Below the pieces are notes generated by a model. It searched no databases, was not told the DNA's origin, and saw nothing but the letters and a program-made list of their open reading frames with translations. 56,017 nucleotides of DNA from Pseudomonas fluorescens (GTDB lineage: Bacteria; Pseudomonadota; Gammaproteobacteria; Pseudomonadales; Pseudomonadaceae), in contig NZ_LACH01000058.1 of the NCBI RefSeq assembly GCF_000968015.1, positions 1 through 56,017 of the forward strand. The letters are read 5' to 3'. Numbering within the stretch: the first letter of the stretch is position 1; the number at the start of each line of letters is the position of its first letter. This document shows, in pieces, positions 17,461 through 25,524 of the stretch. A program made the position numbers and the translations under genes.

Positions 17461-18291
17461 TCAGGGGGATTTGTGTTGCGGTAAAAATCGCAGCAACGCC
17501 GTTACGATCGCTTCCGGCGCATCTTCCTGAACCAGATGCCCGGCATTCGGAATCGCCTGAAACCGCGACCCCGGAATCATCCGATGCAACGCCTGCCCAC
17601 GCTCAATGGGAATCCACTGATCGTCTTCTCCCCACAGAATCTGCACCGGACAACGAATCGTCGGGTACAGCCCTTCGGCCTCACGGGTATAACGCTCATC
17701 CATCTGCGCGATCTGCCGATAGAACGCCGCTTGCCCCGGATCGCCGAGCCATGGCTGCACGTAAGGCGCGAGTTCGTCGTCCGGGATTTCGCGCTTGATC
17801 GCCCCGCGAATATAGGTCGGCACAATCGCCCGCTGAATGTAATCGGGCAGGCCACTGAATGCCGCCTCGTGCTGACGCACATGCTGCACAAACGGCGAAC
17901 CCCAGGGCGTCAGCGCCACGGGGTCAATCAGCGTCAGGGTGCGGTAGTCCTTGCCGTTCAGCAGGTGAGCACGCAGAGCGGTGGCGCCGCCGAAGTCGTG
18001 AGCGACGAGGTCTGGTCGCTCCAGACCCCAGTGATCCAGCAAGTGAGCCAACAGGTCGTTCTGCACGCCCAGCGACACATCGCCGTCGAATTTCTCCGAT
18101 AGCCCATAACCCAGCAGATCAAAGTAATGCACCCGATGGGTGGTGATGAAGTGCGGCGCAATCCGGTGCCACACGTAAGAAGAGAAGGGCGTGCCATGCA
18201 CAAACACCAACGGTGGGCCGTCACCCCGTACGGCGTAGCGAACGGAGCGCCCGTTGAAGCGATAGGTCTGAGGCAGCGGCCAGTCAGTCAT
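17461..18291 (-). CDS. Alpha/beta hydrolase with Asp nucleophile (haloalkane dehalogenase/epoxide hydrolase-like)
   Basis: Soluble hydrolase of 276 aa. The oxyanion motif is VHGTPFSSYVW. The nucleophile elbow reads VAHDFGG with Asp99, which is the arrangement of haloalkane dehalogenases and epoxide hydrolases rather than Ser esterases. A late acidic WGEDDQWIP and the C-terminal AGHLVQ supply the remaining catalytic residues. The start at MTDWPLP is preferred because AGAGGA lies before it; upstream in-frame sequence overlaps the queD terminator. It stands alone downstream of queD. Substrate is unknown; the Asp narrows the chemistry but does not prove dehalogenation. Confidence 0.8.
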   Translation of the reverse strand: MTDWPLPQTYRFNGRSVRYAVRGDGPPLVFVHGTPFSSYVWHRIAPHFITTHRVHYFDLLGYGLSEKFDGDVSLGVQNDLLAHLLDHWGLERPDLVAHDFGGATALRAHLLNGKDYRTLTLIDPVALTPWGSPFVQHVRQHEAAFSGLPDYIQRAIVPTYIRGAIKREIPDDELAPYVQPWLGDPGQAAFYRQIAQMDERYTREAEGLYPTIRCPVQILWGEDDQWIPIERGQALHRMIPGSRFQAIPNAGHLVQEDAPEAIVTALLRFLPQHKSP

Positions 18292-18337
18292 TGGGGGTGT
18301 CCTCTTGGCGTGGGGGAGCCAAAAAGCATAGGCATAA

Positions 18338-18363
18338 AAAAACAGCCATTGAAGGCTGTTTTT
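18338..18363 (-). terminator. Rho-independent terminator after queD
   Basis: AAAAACAGCC and GGCTGTTTTT pair as a ten-base stem around ATTGAA. Read on the minus strand it ends in a T-run, about 60 bp past the queD stop. Confidence 0.85.
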
Positions 18364-18422
18364 ATATTCGCTGACGAAACGCATTACCCCCTGTGGGATT
18401 TTGCATTGTCTTTTAGATCGGC

Positions 18423-18779
18423 TTACTCACCGCGATAGATGCAGCCGCTGGTGCACGTCTCGTGGATGCGGATCGCGCTGAGTTCCGGCAGCAGAGGCTT
18501 CAATTCTTTCCAGATGAATTTGGCCAGGACTTCACTGGTCGGGTTTTCCAGACCGGGAATGTCGTTCAGGTAGTTATGGTCCAGACGCTCGTAGAGCGGC
18601 TTGAAGATCGCTTTGATTTCCGAGAAATCGCGGATCCAGCCTGTGTGCGGATCGAGGTCGCCGCTCAGGTGGATCGCCACTTTGAACGAGTGACCATGCA
18701 GTCGGCCGCACTTGTGGCCTTCCGGTACGTGAGGCAGGCGGTGGGCGGATTCGAAGGTAAATTCTTTGAAGATTTCCAC
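18423..18779 (-). CDS. queD: 6-carboxy-5,6,7,8-tetrahydropterin synthase
   Basis: QueD of 118 aa, the second enzyme of queuosine/7-deazaguanine synthesis, acting on dihydroneopterin triphosphate. Zn ligands are His13, His28 and His30 (SAHRL and RLHGHSF), and Cys24 in EGHKCGRLHGH is the catalytic Cys. The C-terminal HETCTSGCIYRGE is also family-typical. It is a single gene with its own terminator. In P. aeruginosa a homologue sits close to the BqsRS region, in agreement with the two-component genes downstream here. Confidence 0.92.
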   Translation of the reverse strand: MEIFKEFTFESAHRLPHVPEGHKCGRLHGHSFKVAIHLSGDLDPHTGWIRDFSEIKAIFKPLYERLDHNYLNDIPGLENPTSEVLAKFIWKELKPLLPELSAIRIHETCTSGCIYRGE

Positions 18780-18873
18780 AGTGGTTTCAGCTCTGTCAGG
18801 TGGCGATCGCCGCGGCGATGTGGGCAGGCGGCGAGTTTAACAGTTTGTGTTTGGCGTTGCGGGAAAACACTGA

Positions 18874-19953
18874 CTAAAGGGTCAGCAAGCGCTCCCCGAG
18901 GCGACCGCTGGCAGCCAGTTCGAGGAACTCATCGCCCATGCGACGACTTTCATCCATCGTCGTGCGCCAGTATTTCTGCCGGCTCGGGGCATCGCCCATG
19001 AAGCGTTTGAAGTCATTGCGGTCCGGAAGTTTGCCGTAGGGCAGGCGCGCCAGGTAATCCTTCGACGGCGCCAGCAACAGGACATCCTGCAAACGCGCAG
19101 GACACGCGCGGCGCCACGGCAGAGTCTTGTCGAACCAGCCGGGAATGACCCGGTCGGTGAAATGCGGGTAGAGCACGATGTCGTTGCCGCTGTAGGGCAG
19201 GTCGAGGTGATAGTCCAGCAGACCGCCATCGCGAAAAGTGCCAGTACCGGCACCCGGCAAGTCACGCACGCCTTCCATCACCATCGGGATCGAGCCTGAC
19301 GCGAGCAAGGCCTGGCGCAGGTTGCCTGCATTCAGCGCAACGAAGCGCGAAGGGAAATCGTTGAGTGCATTGACCGGCGGTGCCAGGCGCGGATCGTGAA
19401 TGATCAGCCGCTCGAAATGCCGCGACAGCCGCGCCCGGCCGCGCAGGTTGTCGGCGATCACCGATGACAGGCCCAACCCCAGTCGGCCGCGATGATCGTC
19501 CGCCAGCAGGCCGTGGCTTTTGACCACCATGATGTTCAGTCGGTAATGAGCGTTGTCCAGAATCGAGGCATCGCGGCCATCAAGCAGCTCATCGAGCATG
19601 CGCCGGGAGCTCTGGCTGATCTGCGCCATGGTCACGCCCTTGGCAAAGTTCTGCTCGGTGTAGAGGTGACCGAGGCGGCGGATACCTTCGGCGGCATCCG
19701 GCAGACACGCGCTGGCGAAGCGCCAGGAACCCACCGACGCACCGATCAGCGAACGCTCCCGCGGTGCCGCCGGCAGCCATTCACCGAACAACGCCAGGTC
19801 CAGGCCTTGAATTCCCAACGCCTTGGGACCTCCGGCGGCACCCGGCAGTGTGCCGACATCGGCGGCGCTCAAACCGTTTTCACGGATGCGCGCCAAGGCG
19901 CGAGGTCCGGCCTTGAGCGTCAGCGAGGGGAACTTGATGTGGATAGCGGTCAT
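18874..19953 (-). CDS. Patatin-like phospholipase
   Basis: Putative acyl hydrolase of 359 aa. The nucleophile motif GASVGSW is the GxSxG elbow, the oxyanion loop is GAAGGPKALG, and FRDGGLLDYH supplies the catalytic Asp in a DGG motif. It has no signal peptide, so it is likely cytoplasmic. The start at MTAIHIK has GAG about six bases before it; a start 21 bp upstream is possible. It is divergent from the PepSY genes across a long repeat region. Function is probably lipid or acylglycerol hydrolysis. Confidence 0.8.
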   Translation of the reverse strand: MTAIHIKFPSLTLKAGPRALARIRENGLSAADVGTLPGAAGGPKALGIQGLDLALFGEWLPAAPRERSLIGASVGSWRFASACLPDAAEGIRRLGHLYTEQNFAKGVTMAQISQSSRRMLDELLDGRDASILDNAHYRLNIMVVKSHGLLADDHRGRLGLGLSSVIADNLRGRARLSRHFERLIIHDPRLAPPVNALNDFPSRFVALNAGNLRQALLASGSIPMVMEGVRDLPGAGTGTFRDGGLLDYHLDLPYSGNDIVLYPHFTDRVIPGWFDKTLPWRRACPARLQDVLLLAPSKDYLARLPYGKLPDRNDFKRFMGDAPSRQKYWRTTMDESRRMGDEFLELAASGRLGERLLTL

Positions 19954-19999
19954 ACCGGTCTCGAATGCAGGCAAGCGGGGGATTATAAGTGCATGAATC

Positions 20000-20146
20000 C
20001 CCTGTGGGAGCGACCTGTGGTGAGGGGGCTTGCCCCCGTTGGGTCGCGAAGCGGCCCCAAAATTTAGGCAACAGCACAGATTTTACGACTGCTGCGCAGC
20101 CGAACGGGGGCAAGCCCCCCTCGCCACATAAGCCCTCTCCCACAGG
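20000..20146. repeat. Long composite inverted repeat
   Basis: The ends CCTGTGGGAG and CTCCCACAGG are complementary, and inside them GGGGGCTTGCCCCCGTT pairs with AACGGGGGCAAGCCCCC, leaving about 55 bp between. It fills the gap between the divergent patatin and PepSY genes, so promoters here must lie around it. Confidence 0.85.
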
Positions 20147-20251
20147 TGATGTCGTGTTGCCATCTGTAATGATGGCAATTCAGTTTCAGTTAAGTTCGGA
20201 TCACTAAGGTGGCCCCCGTAGGCAACATATAAAAAATACGGAGACACCCCC

Positions 20252-20560
20252 ATGAGAACCCTGACTGCCCTGTTCACCGCGTCCATCATCGGCATGACCG
20301 CCAGCATCGTCCACGCTCGCGACCTCGGTCCAGACGAAGCCCTGAGACTGCGCGACGCTGGTACCATTGTGTCTTTCGAGAAGCTCAACGCCACCGCTCT
20401 GATCAAACACCCGGGTGCCACCATCACCCAAACCGAGCTGGAAGAAGAGTACGGCAAGTACATCTATCAGGTGGAATTTCGCGACCCTCAGGGCATTGAG
20501 TGGGATCTGGAATTGGACGCTGTCAGCGGGCAGATTCTCAAGGATCATCAGGATACGTAA
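20252..20560 (+). CDS. PepSY-domain periplasmic protein 1
   Basis: Small secreted protein of 102 aa with a signal peptide (residues 1-22, ending IVHA-RDL). The remainder is one PepSY domain with ELEEEYGKYIYQVEF and DLELDAVSGQIL. Tandem with a paralogue and a two-component system; the stop overlaps the next start by one base (TAATG). In P. aeruginosa I remember PA2659 and PA2658 upstream of BqsR/BqsS in this order. PepSY proteins may modulate the sensor or bind metal, but this is inference. Confidence 0.85.
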   Translation: MRTLTALFTASIIGMTASIVHARDLGPDEALRLRDAGTIVSFEKLNATALIKHPGATITQTELEEEYGKYIYQVEFRDPQGIEWDLELDAVSGQILKDHQDT

Positions 20561-20871
20561 TGAAGGTAAATCTATGCACCAGCAGTCGAATGGCTCTGGC
20601 GCTTCTGGCTTTTTGCTCGGTGGTCATGGCCCGCGACCTGGATCAGGACGAAGCCCTGCGCCTGCGTCAGCAGGGCGTGATCCTGCCGCTGGAGCAGCTG
20701 TTGCAACAAGCGCTGGACCGCTACCCCGGGGCCAAACTGCTGGAAGCCGAGCTTGAAGAAAAACACAACGTCTACGTTTATGAAGTCGAGTTGCTGACCG
20801 CCGAAGGTGTGGTCCGCGAACTGGACCTCGACGCCACCACCGGCCAGTTACTGAAAGACAGGGAAGATTGA
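20560..20871 (+). CDS. PepSY-domain periplasmic protein 2
   Basis: Paralogue of the preceding gene, 103 aa, with an N-terminal signal sequence ending near VVMA-RDL and the same DEALRLR...ELEEKHNVYVYEVEL...DLDATTGQLLKD pattern. The ATG at 20560 overlaps the previous stop, so translation is probably coupled. The response regulator starts four bases after its stop. Two secreted PepSY domains produced together with a sensor kinase suggest they form part of its periplasmic input. Confidence 0.85.
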   Translation: MKVNLCTSSRMALALLAFCSVVMARDLDQDEALRLRQQGVILPLEQLLQQALDRYPGAKLLEAELEEKHNVYVYEVELLTAEGVVRELDLDATTGQLLKDRED

Positions 20872-20874
20872 TCG

Positions 20875-21543
20875 ATGCGTTTGCTTCTGGTGGAAGACCA
20901 TGTGCCGCTGGCCGACGAGTTGATGGCCGGCCTGAACCGGCAGGGGTACGCCGTGGACTGGCTGGCCGACGGCCGCGACGCGGTGTATCAGGGCAGCAGC
21001 GAGCCTTATGACCTGATCATCCTCGACCTCGGCCTGCCGGGTTTGCCGGGGCTCGAGGTGCTCACTCAATGGCGGGCCGGTGGTCTGTCCACGCCCGTGC
21101 TGATCCTCACCGCCCGTGATTCCTGGGCCGAACGGATCGAAGGCCTCAAGGCCGGCGCCGACGATTACCTGACCAAACCCTTCCACCCCGAAGAACTGCA
21201 CTTGCGCGTCCAGGCGCTGTTGCGCCGTTCCCATGGCCATGCCAACCAGCCGACGCTCAAGTCTGCCGGACTGCACCTGGACGAAGGCCGCCAATGCGTG
21301 ACCCGCGACGGCGCCGACATCCAGCTCACCGCAGCGGAATTCCGCCTGCTGCGTTATTTCATGCTGCACCCCGAGCAGATTCTTTCCAAAAGCCACCTCG
21401 CCGAACACCTCTACGACGGTGAAACCGAGCGCGATTCCAACGTGCTGGAAGTCCACGTCAACCACCTGCGACGCAAACTCGGGCGCAGCGTCATCGAAAC
21501 CCGTCGCGGCCAGGGTTACCTGTTCGGCGGGCAAGCCCAGTGA
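20875..21543 (+). CDS. OmpR-family response regulator (BqsR/CarR-like)
   Basis: DNA-binding response regulator of 222 aa. The receiver domain (about 1-115) has the acidic pair in VEDH, phosphoacceptor Asp in IILDLGLPGLPG (about residue 51) and the conserved Lys in TKPFHPEE. The winged helix (about 130-220) shows LTAAEFRLLRYF and NVLEVHVNHLRRKLG. It overlaps the kinase start by four bases. Gene order matches P. aeruginosa BqsR (CarR), which responds to Fe(II) or calcium; this is a synteny argument only. Confidence 0.9.
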   Translation: MRLLLVEDHVPLADELMAGLNRQGYAVDWLADGRDAVYQGSSEPYDLIILDLGLPGLPGLEVLTQWRAGGLSTPVLILTARDSWAERIEGLKAGADDYLTKPFHPEELHLRVQALLRRSHGHANQPTLKSAGLHLDEGRQCVTRDGADIQLTAAEFRLLRYFMLHPEQILSKSHLAEHLYDGETERDSNVLEVHVNHLRRKLGRSVIETRRGQGYLFGGQAQ

Positions 21544-22853
21544 GGTCGATCCAGCGCCGCTTGAGCCTGGGGCTGATCAGCGTGATGGTGATCGTCGGCC
21601 TGGTGCTGGCGCAGACCAGCCTGTGGCTGTTCGAAATGGGTTTGCAACGCTACCTCGAAGCCGGACTGCGCGACGACAGTGAAAACCTGCTGGTGGCGCT
21701 GGTGCGTGGGCCGCAGGGTTTGCAGCTGGATGAGCGACACCTGTCGCCGGCCTATCAGCGACCGTTTTCCGGGCATTACTTCCGCATCGATTTTGCCGAC
21801 AGCCATTGGCGCTCCCGCTCGCTATGGGACCAGGAACTGCCGCGCCTCGACCATGCCGGCCTGCACAGCAACCTGCAATTGGGGCCGGAAGGGCAGCAAT
21901 TACTGGTGCTGCGTTCGGACTATCGCCGGCTCGGCCAATCGATTTCCATCAGCGTGGCCCAGGATTACACGCCCGTGCGCGACAGTTTCCAGCGCATGCG
22001 TCAAGTCGGATTGGGCCTTGGGCTGGCGGGACTGTTGCTGATTCTGCTGCTGCAACGCATTACCGTGCGCCGGGCCTTGCGCCCGCTGGAAAAGGCGCGT
22101 GAGCAGATCGCCCAGTTGCAGCAGGGCCAGCGCTCGCAACTCGATGATCAGGTGCCGGTAGAGCTCGAACCGCTGGTGGCGCAGATCAACCATTTGCTGG
22201 CGCACACCGAAGACAGCCTCAAGCGCTCGCGCAATGCGCTGGGCAACCTCGGCCACGCCTTGAAAACCCCGCTGGCGGTGTTGTTGAGCCTGGCCTCAAG
22301 CGAGAAGCTCGATGCGCAGCCGGAACTGCGCAAGGTCATCAAGGCGCAACTGGAACAGGTCCAGCAGCGACTCAATCGCGAACTCAATCGCGCACGGTTA
22401 TCCGGCGATGCGTTGCCGGGGGCGTTGTTTGATTGCGATGCGGAATTGCCTGGGTTACTGGCGACGTTGAACATGATTCATGGTGAGCATCTGAACCTCA
22501 GCTACCGTGCACCGGCCGGGTTGCAACTGCCTTGGGATCGCGAGGACTTGCTCGAACTGCTCGGTAACCTGCTGGACAACGCCTGCAAGTGGGCGGATGC
22601 CGAGGTTCGGTTGAGCGTGGTCGAGACGGCCGAAGGGTTTGAGTTAAGCGTGGAAGACGATGGGCCGGGGATTCCCGAACACCAGCGCGATCAGGTGTTC
22701 AGCCGGGGTACGCGGCTTGATGAACAAACGGATGGGCATGGGTTGGGATTGGGGATTGTGCGGGACATCGTCGATACGTGGGGCGGGGTGTTGCGGTTGG
22801 AGGAGAGTGAGTGGGGTGGGTTGAAGGTGGTGATTGAGTTGCCCAAGCGCTAG
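21540..22853 (+). CDS. Sensor histidine kinase, PhoQ type (BqsS/CarS-like)
   Basis: Membrane kinase of 437 aa starting at GTG within GTGA. Two membrane helices at about 10-30 and 160-180 flank a periplasmic sensor with an acidic patch (LRDDSENLL). HAMP follows, then the H-box NLGHALKTPLAVL, the N-box NLLDNACKWAD and G-boxes DDGPGIP and GHGLGLGIV. The H-box style is PhoQ-like. The partner regulator is immediately upstream. In P. aeruginosa the equivalent kinase senses Fe(II) through an RExxE motif; I do not see that exact motif here, so the signal may differ. Confidence 0.88.
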   Translation: MRSIQRRLSLGLISVMVIVGLVLAQTSLWLFEMGLQRYLEAGLRDDSENLLVALVRGPQGLQLDERHLSPAYQRPFSGHYFRIDFADSHWRSRSLWDQELPRLDHAGLHSNLQLGPEGQQLLVLRSDYRRLGQSISISVAQDYTPVRDSFQRMRQVGLGLGLAGLLLILLLQRITVRRALRPLEKAREQIAQLQQGQRSQLDDQVPVELEPLVAQINHLLAHTEDSLKRSRNALGNLGHALKTPLAVLLSLASSEKLDAQPELRKVIKAQLEQVQQRLNRELNRARLSGDALPGALFDCDAELPGLLATLNMIHGEHLNLSYRAPAGLQLPWDREDLLELLGNLLDNACKWADAEVRLSVVETAEGFELSVEDDGPGIPEHQRDQVFSRGTRLDEQTDGHGLGLGIVRDIVDTWGGVLRLEESEWGGLKVVIELPKR

Positions 22854-22863
22854 AACTTGAAAT

Positions 22864-23031
22864 CCACCCCTCACCCTAACCCTCTCCCCAAGGGGTAGAG
22901 GGGACTGACCGAGTTGTTTTTTAGATATTCTGCGACCGAGGAAATAAAGTCGAACTCAGGTTTAGAAGCCAATGGAGATCGGCTCCCTTTCCCCCTCTCC
23001 CCACTGGGGAGAGGGCTGGGGTGAGGGGTGG
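22864..23031. repeat. Inverted CCCTCACCC/GGGTGAGGG repeat at a convergent junction
   Basis: The left arm CACCCCTCACCCTAACCCTC and the right arm GAGGGCTGGGGTGAGGGGTG are imperfect complements with internal hairpins (CTCCCCAAGGGG, CTCCCCACTGGGGAG). The element fills the gap between the kinase and the chemoreceptor genes, which converge. Confidence 0.85.
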
Positions 23032-23054
23032 TTTCATATGACACCCCACAAAGG

Positions 23055-25202
23055 TCAGACCCGAAACTGATCCATCAAACTCTGCTGCTGATTCGCCAGG
23101 CTATTGAGTGACTGACTCACCCGCGCCGATTCATTGGCCTGCCCCGACAACGACTCCGTCACGTCCCGAATCGTCGCCACGTTGTTGTTGATCTCCTCGG
23201 CCACGGCGCTTTGCTCTTCAGCGGCACTGGCGATCTGCAAGTTCATGTCGCTGATCACCGTCACCGCTTCACCAATCTGGCGTAGTGCCGTCACCGCCTG
23301 ACCCACCTGTTCGACACTGCCCTGAGCCTGACGATGGCTGTTGTTCATCGAGCCGACCACGTCCTGAGTGCCGCTCTGCAATTGCTCGATCACCAGACGG
23401 GTTTCTTCGACAGACTCCTGGGTCCGGCGTGCCAGGTTGCGCACTTCATCGGCCACCACGGCAAAACCGCGTCCGGCTTCACCGGCACGAGCGGCCTCGA
23501 TGGCGGCGTTCAGCGCCAACAGGTTGGTCTGTTCAGCGATGGCCCGAATCACTTCCAGCACCGAACCGATCTTCTCGCTGTTGGCCGCCAAGCCTTCGAC
23601 TTGAACCATTGCCGCGCTCATGTCGGCGGCGAGGTTGTCGATGCTGGCGGTGGTGCGGTCGATCACGGTCAAACCGCGACGGGTGGCCTGATCCGCATCC
23701 CGCGCTGCCTGTGCCGCTTGCGCTGCACTGCGAGCGACGTCTTGAGCGGTGGCGCTCATTTCGTGGGAGGCGGTAGCGACCTGATCCACCTGACGGTATT
23801 GCTGTTCCATGCCGGCGCTGGTCTGGGTGGCGATGGCGGACGACTGATCCGCCGTGCTGCGCGCGTCCTGCACCGAGCGTTTGACCTCGGCGATGATCGG
23901 TTGCAGCTTGTCGAGGAAGCGGTTGAACCAGCCGGCCAATTGGCCGAGTTCGTCCTTTTTGTCATAGGCCAGGCGGCGGGTCAGATCGCCTTCGCCGCTG
24001 GCAATGTCTTCGAGCATGTGCGCCACACCCAGGATCGGCCGGGTCACGCTGCGGGCCATCAGCCACACCAGCAACAGGCCAATCAACGCGGCCAGTACAC
24101 CCAGGCCGAGTTCGACCAGGGTGCCGGCGGTGTTGCTTTCATCGAGTTGTTTTTTCAGCGCTTCAGCGGGGCCGACCAGGACTTTCTCCGGCACCTCGAG
24201 CAACACGCCCCAGGACTTGCCACCGGGAATCGGCTGGAACGGCGACAACACTTTGAGCTGTTGATTATTGTGCAGGCTTTCGGTCTTGCTGCTGGTTGCG
24301 AGCATGCGGATCAGCTCGGCACCGTTGGTCTTGTCCACGGTGTCCAGGCGCTGACTGAGCTTGCTGGCGTCCGGGCTGTAACCGGCCAGCAAACCGACCG
24401 GGCTGATGATGCTGACGTTGGTCTGGCCATCATAGAGCTTCTTGCTCGCCCCCTGGCTGACGGCTTGCAGGCTGTTGAGGTTGATGTCCACCGACAGCGA
24501 AGCGATGACCTTGCCGTTGACCATCAGCGGGAAAACGATGCTGGTCATCAGCACGTTCTGGCCGTCGATCACGTAGAAGTAGGGTTCGATCACGCAGGGC
24601 TTGAGGGTCGTGCGCGGGCAAGTGAACCAGGCGTTGGCCGGTTCACCGCTAGGGCCGGTGCTGGTGTCGGCCATGTCGCTTTCCGGTAGCGCCATCGACG
24701 TCACCTTGCCCGGTGTCGGCTGCGACCAATAGAGCGCGAAACGGCCCTTGTCGTTGCTGCCCAACTCGGCCTGGCCGGCGAACAGATCGTCCTTGCCGTC
24801 CAGCGCGTTGGCTTCGAACACCAGCGAGAGGCCGAGCAATTCCGGGTTGGCTTGCAGGGCCGACTTGACCTGACGCGTCAGGTCTTCTCGCAGGTCAAAG
24901 GCATCGAGGAAGCGCTTCTCGGCCTGGTCGCGCAGGAACAGCACCTGGCGCGAAAAGCCGTGGCCATATTGATAGGCGTCCATGAACTGCTGGCGAATCA
25001 CCAGCGCCTGGTTTTCACCCTGGGATTCGATCCGGGCCTGGGCCGCTTCGGTGAGCATCTCCATGCTGGATGCTTTCACCATCTCGGAGCTGTGCTCCAT
25101 GCGATACAGCGAAAGACCCACCAGCAGGGTCACGATGCCGGCCAGGCACAGCCCGGCCAGCAGGGTGATTTTCCATTGAATGGAAAGTTGTCTGAGTGAC
25201 AT
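23055..25202 (-). CDS. Methyl-accepting chemotaxis protein with large dCache sensor (TlpQ-like)
   Basis: Chemoreceptor of 715 aa. The first helix is at about 12-34, followed by a double-Cache periplasmic domain to about 365 including YFYVIDGQNVLMTSIVFPL. The second helix is at about 370-390, then HAMP, then the MCP signalling domain with the hairpin tip EQTNLLALNAAIEAARAGE and DEVRNLARRT. There is no C-terminal CheR-binding pentapeptide. From memory the neighbouring gene order corresponds to P. aeruginosa PA2654 (TlpQ), a receptor for histamine and polyamines. Ligand assignment by synteny is tentative. Confidence 0.88.
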   Translation of the reverse strand: MSLRQLSIQWKITLLAGLCLAGIVTLLVGLSLYRMEHSSEMVKASSMEMLTEAAQARIESQGENQALVIRQQFMDAYQYGHGFSRQVLFLRDQAEKRFLDAFDLREDLTRQVKSALQANPELLGLSLVFEANALDGKDDLFAGQAELGSNDKGRFALYWSQPTPGKVTSMALPESDMADTSTGPSGEPANAWFTCPRTTLKPCVIEPYFYVIDGQNVLMTSIVFPLMVNGKVIASLSVDINLNSLQAVSQGASKKLYDGQTNVSIISPVGLLAGYSPDASKLSQRLDTVDKTNGAELIRMLATSSKTESLHNNQQLKVLSPFQPIPGGKSWGVLLEVPEKVLVGPAEALKKQLDESNTAGTLVELGLGVLAALIGLLLVWLMARSVTRPILGVAHMLEDIASGEGDLTRRLAYDKKDELGQLAGWFNRFLDKLQPIIAEVKRSVQDARSTADQSSAIATQTSAGMEQQYRQVDQVATASHEMSATAQDVARSAAQAAQAARDADQATRRGLTVIDRTTASIDNLAADMSAAMVQVEGLAANSEKIGSVLEVIRAIAEQTNLLALNAAIEAARAGEAGRGFAVVADEVRNLARRTQESVEETRLVIEQLQSGTQDVVGSMNNSHRQAQGSVEQVGQAVTALRQIGEAVTVISDMNLQIASAAEEQSAVAEEINNNVATIRDVTESLSGQANESARVSQSLNSLANQQQSLMDQFRV

Positions 25203-25524
25203 GGAGACGTCCTTTATTCGATAAATATCTGAGACTCGGCACTGTAACGGCCGCGATTCGGCTTTCTTTAAGCAACGTGGAACCTCTGTAGGAGCTGTCG
25301 AGTGAAACGAGGCTGCGATCTTTTGATCTTGTTTTTAAAAAATCAAAGTCAAAAGATCGCAGCCTCGTTTCACTCGACAGCTCCTACAGAGGGGGGTGTC
25401 GGCTTTGACAAGGTGACAGCGGTCCGGCACAGTGCGCGCCCTCTAATAAAACCCTCTCATTCAATCCGCTGGCGGCTCTTTGCAGACTGTCGGCCGGACT
25501 CTTTCCGTTTGCCTTGAGGTAACG
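25203..25524. other. Intergenic stretch between divergent chemoreceptor and transporter genes
   Basis: This 322 bp gap holds no gene. Its middle is a 44-base perfect inverted repeat. Promoters for both divergent genes must flank that repeat. Confidence 0.7.
25283..25392. repeat. Perfect 44-bp inverted repeat (GATCGCAGCCT family)
   Basis: Arms at 25283-25326 and 25349-25392 are exact complements, with a 22-base AT-rich spacer. The inner part is TGCGATCTTTTGA, the outer part CCTCTGTAGGAGCTG. It sits in the divergent promoter region of the chemoreceptor and transporter and could form a cruciform or a very stable RNA hairpin. Confidence 0.95.
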
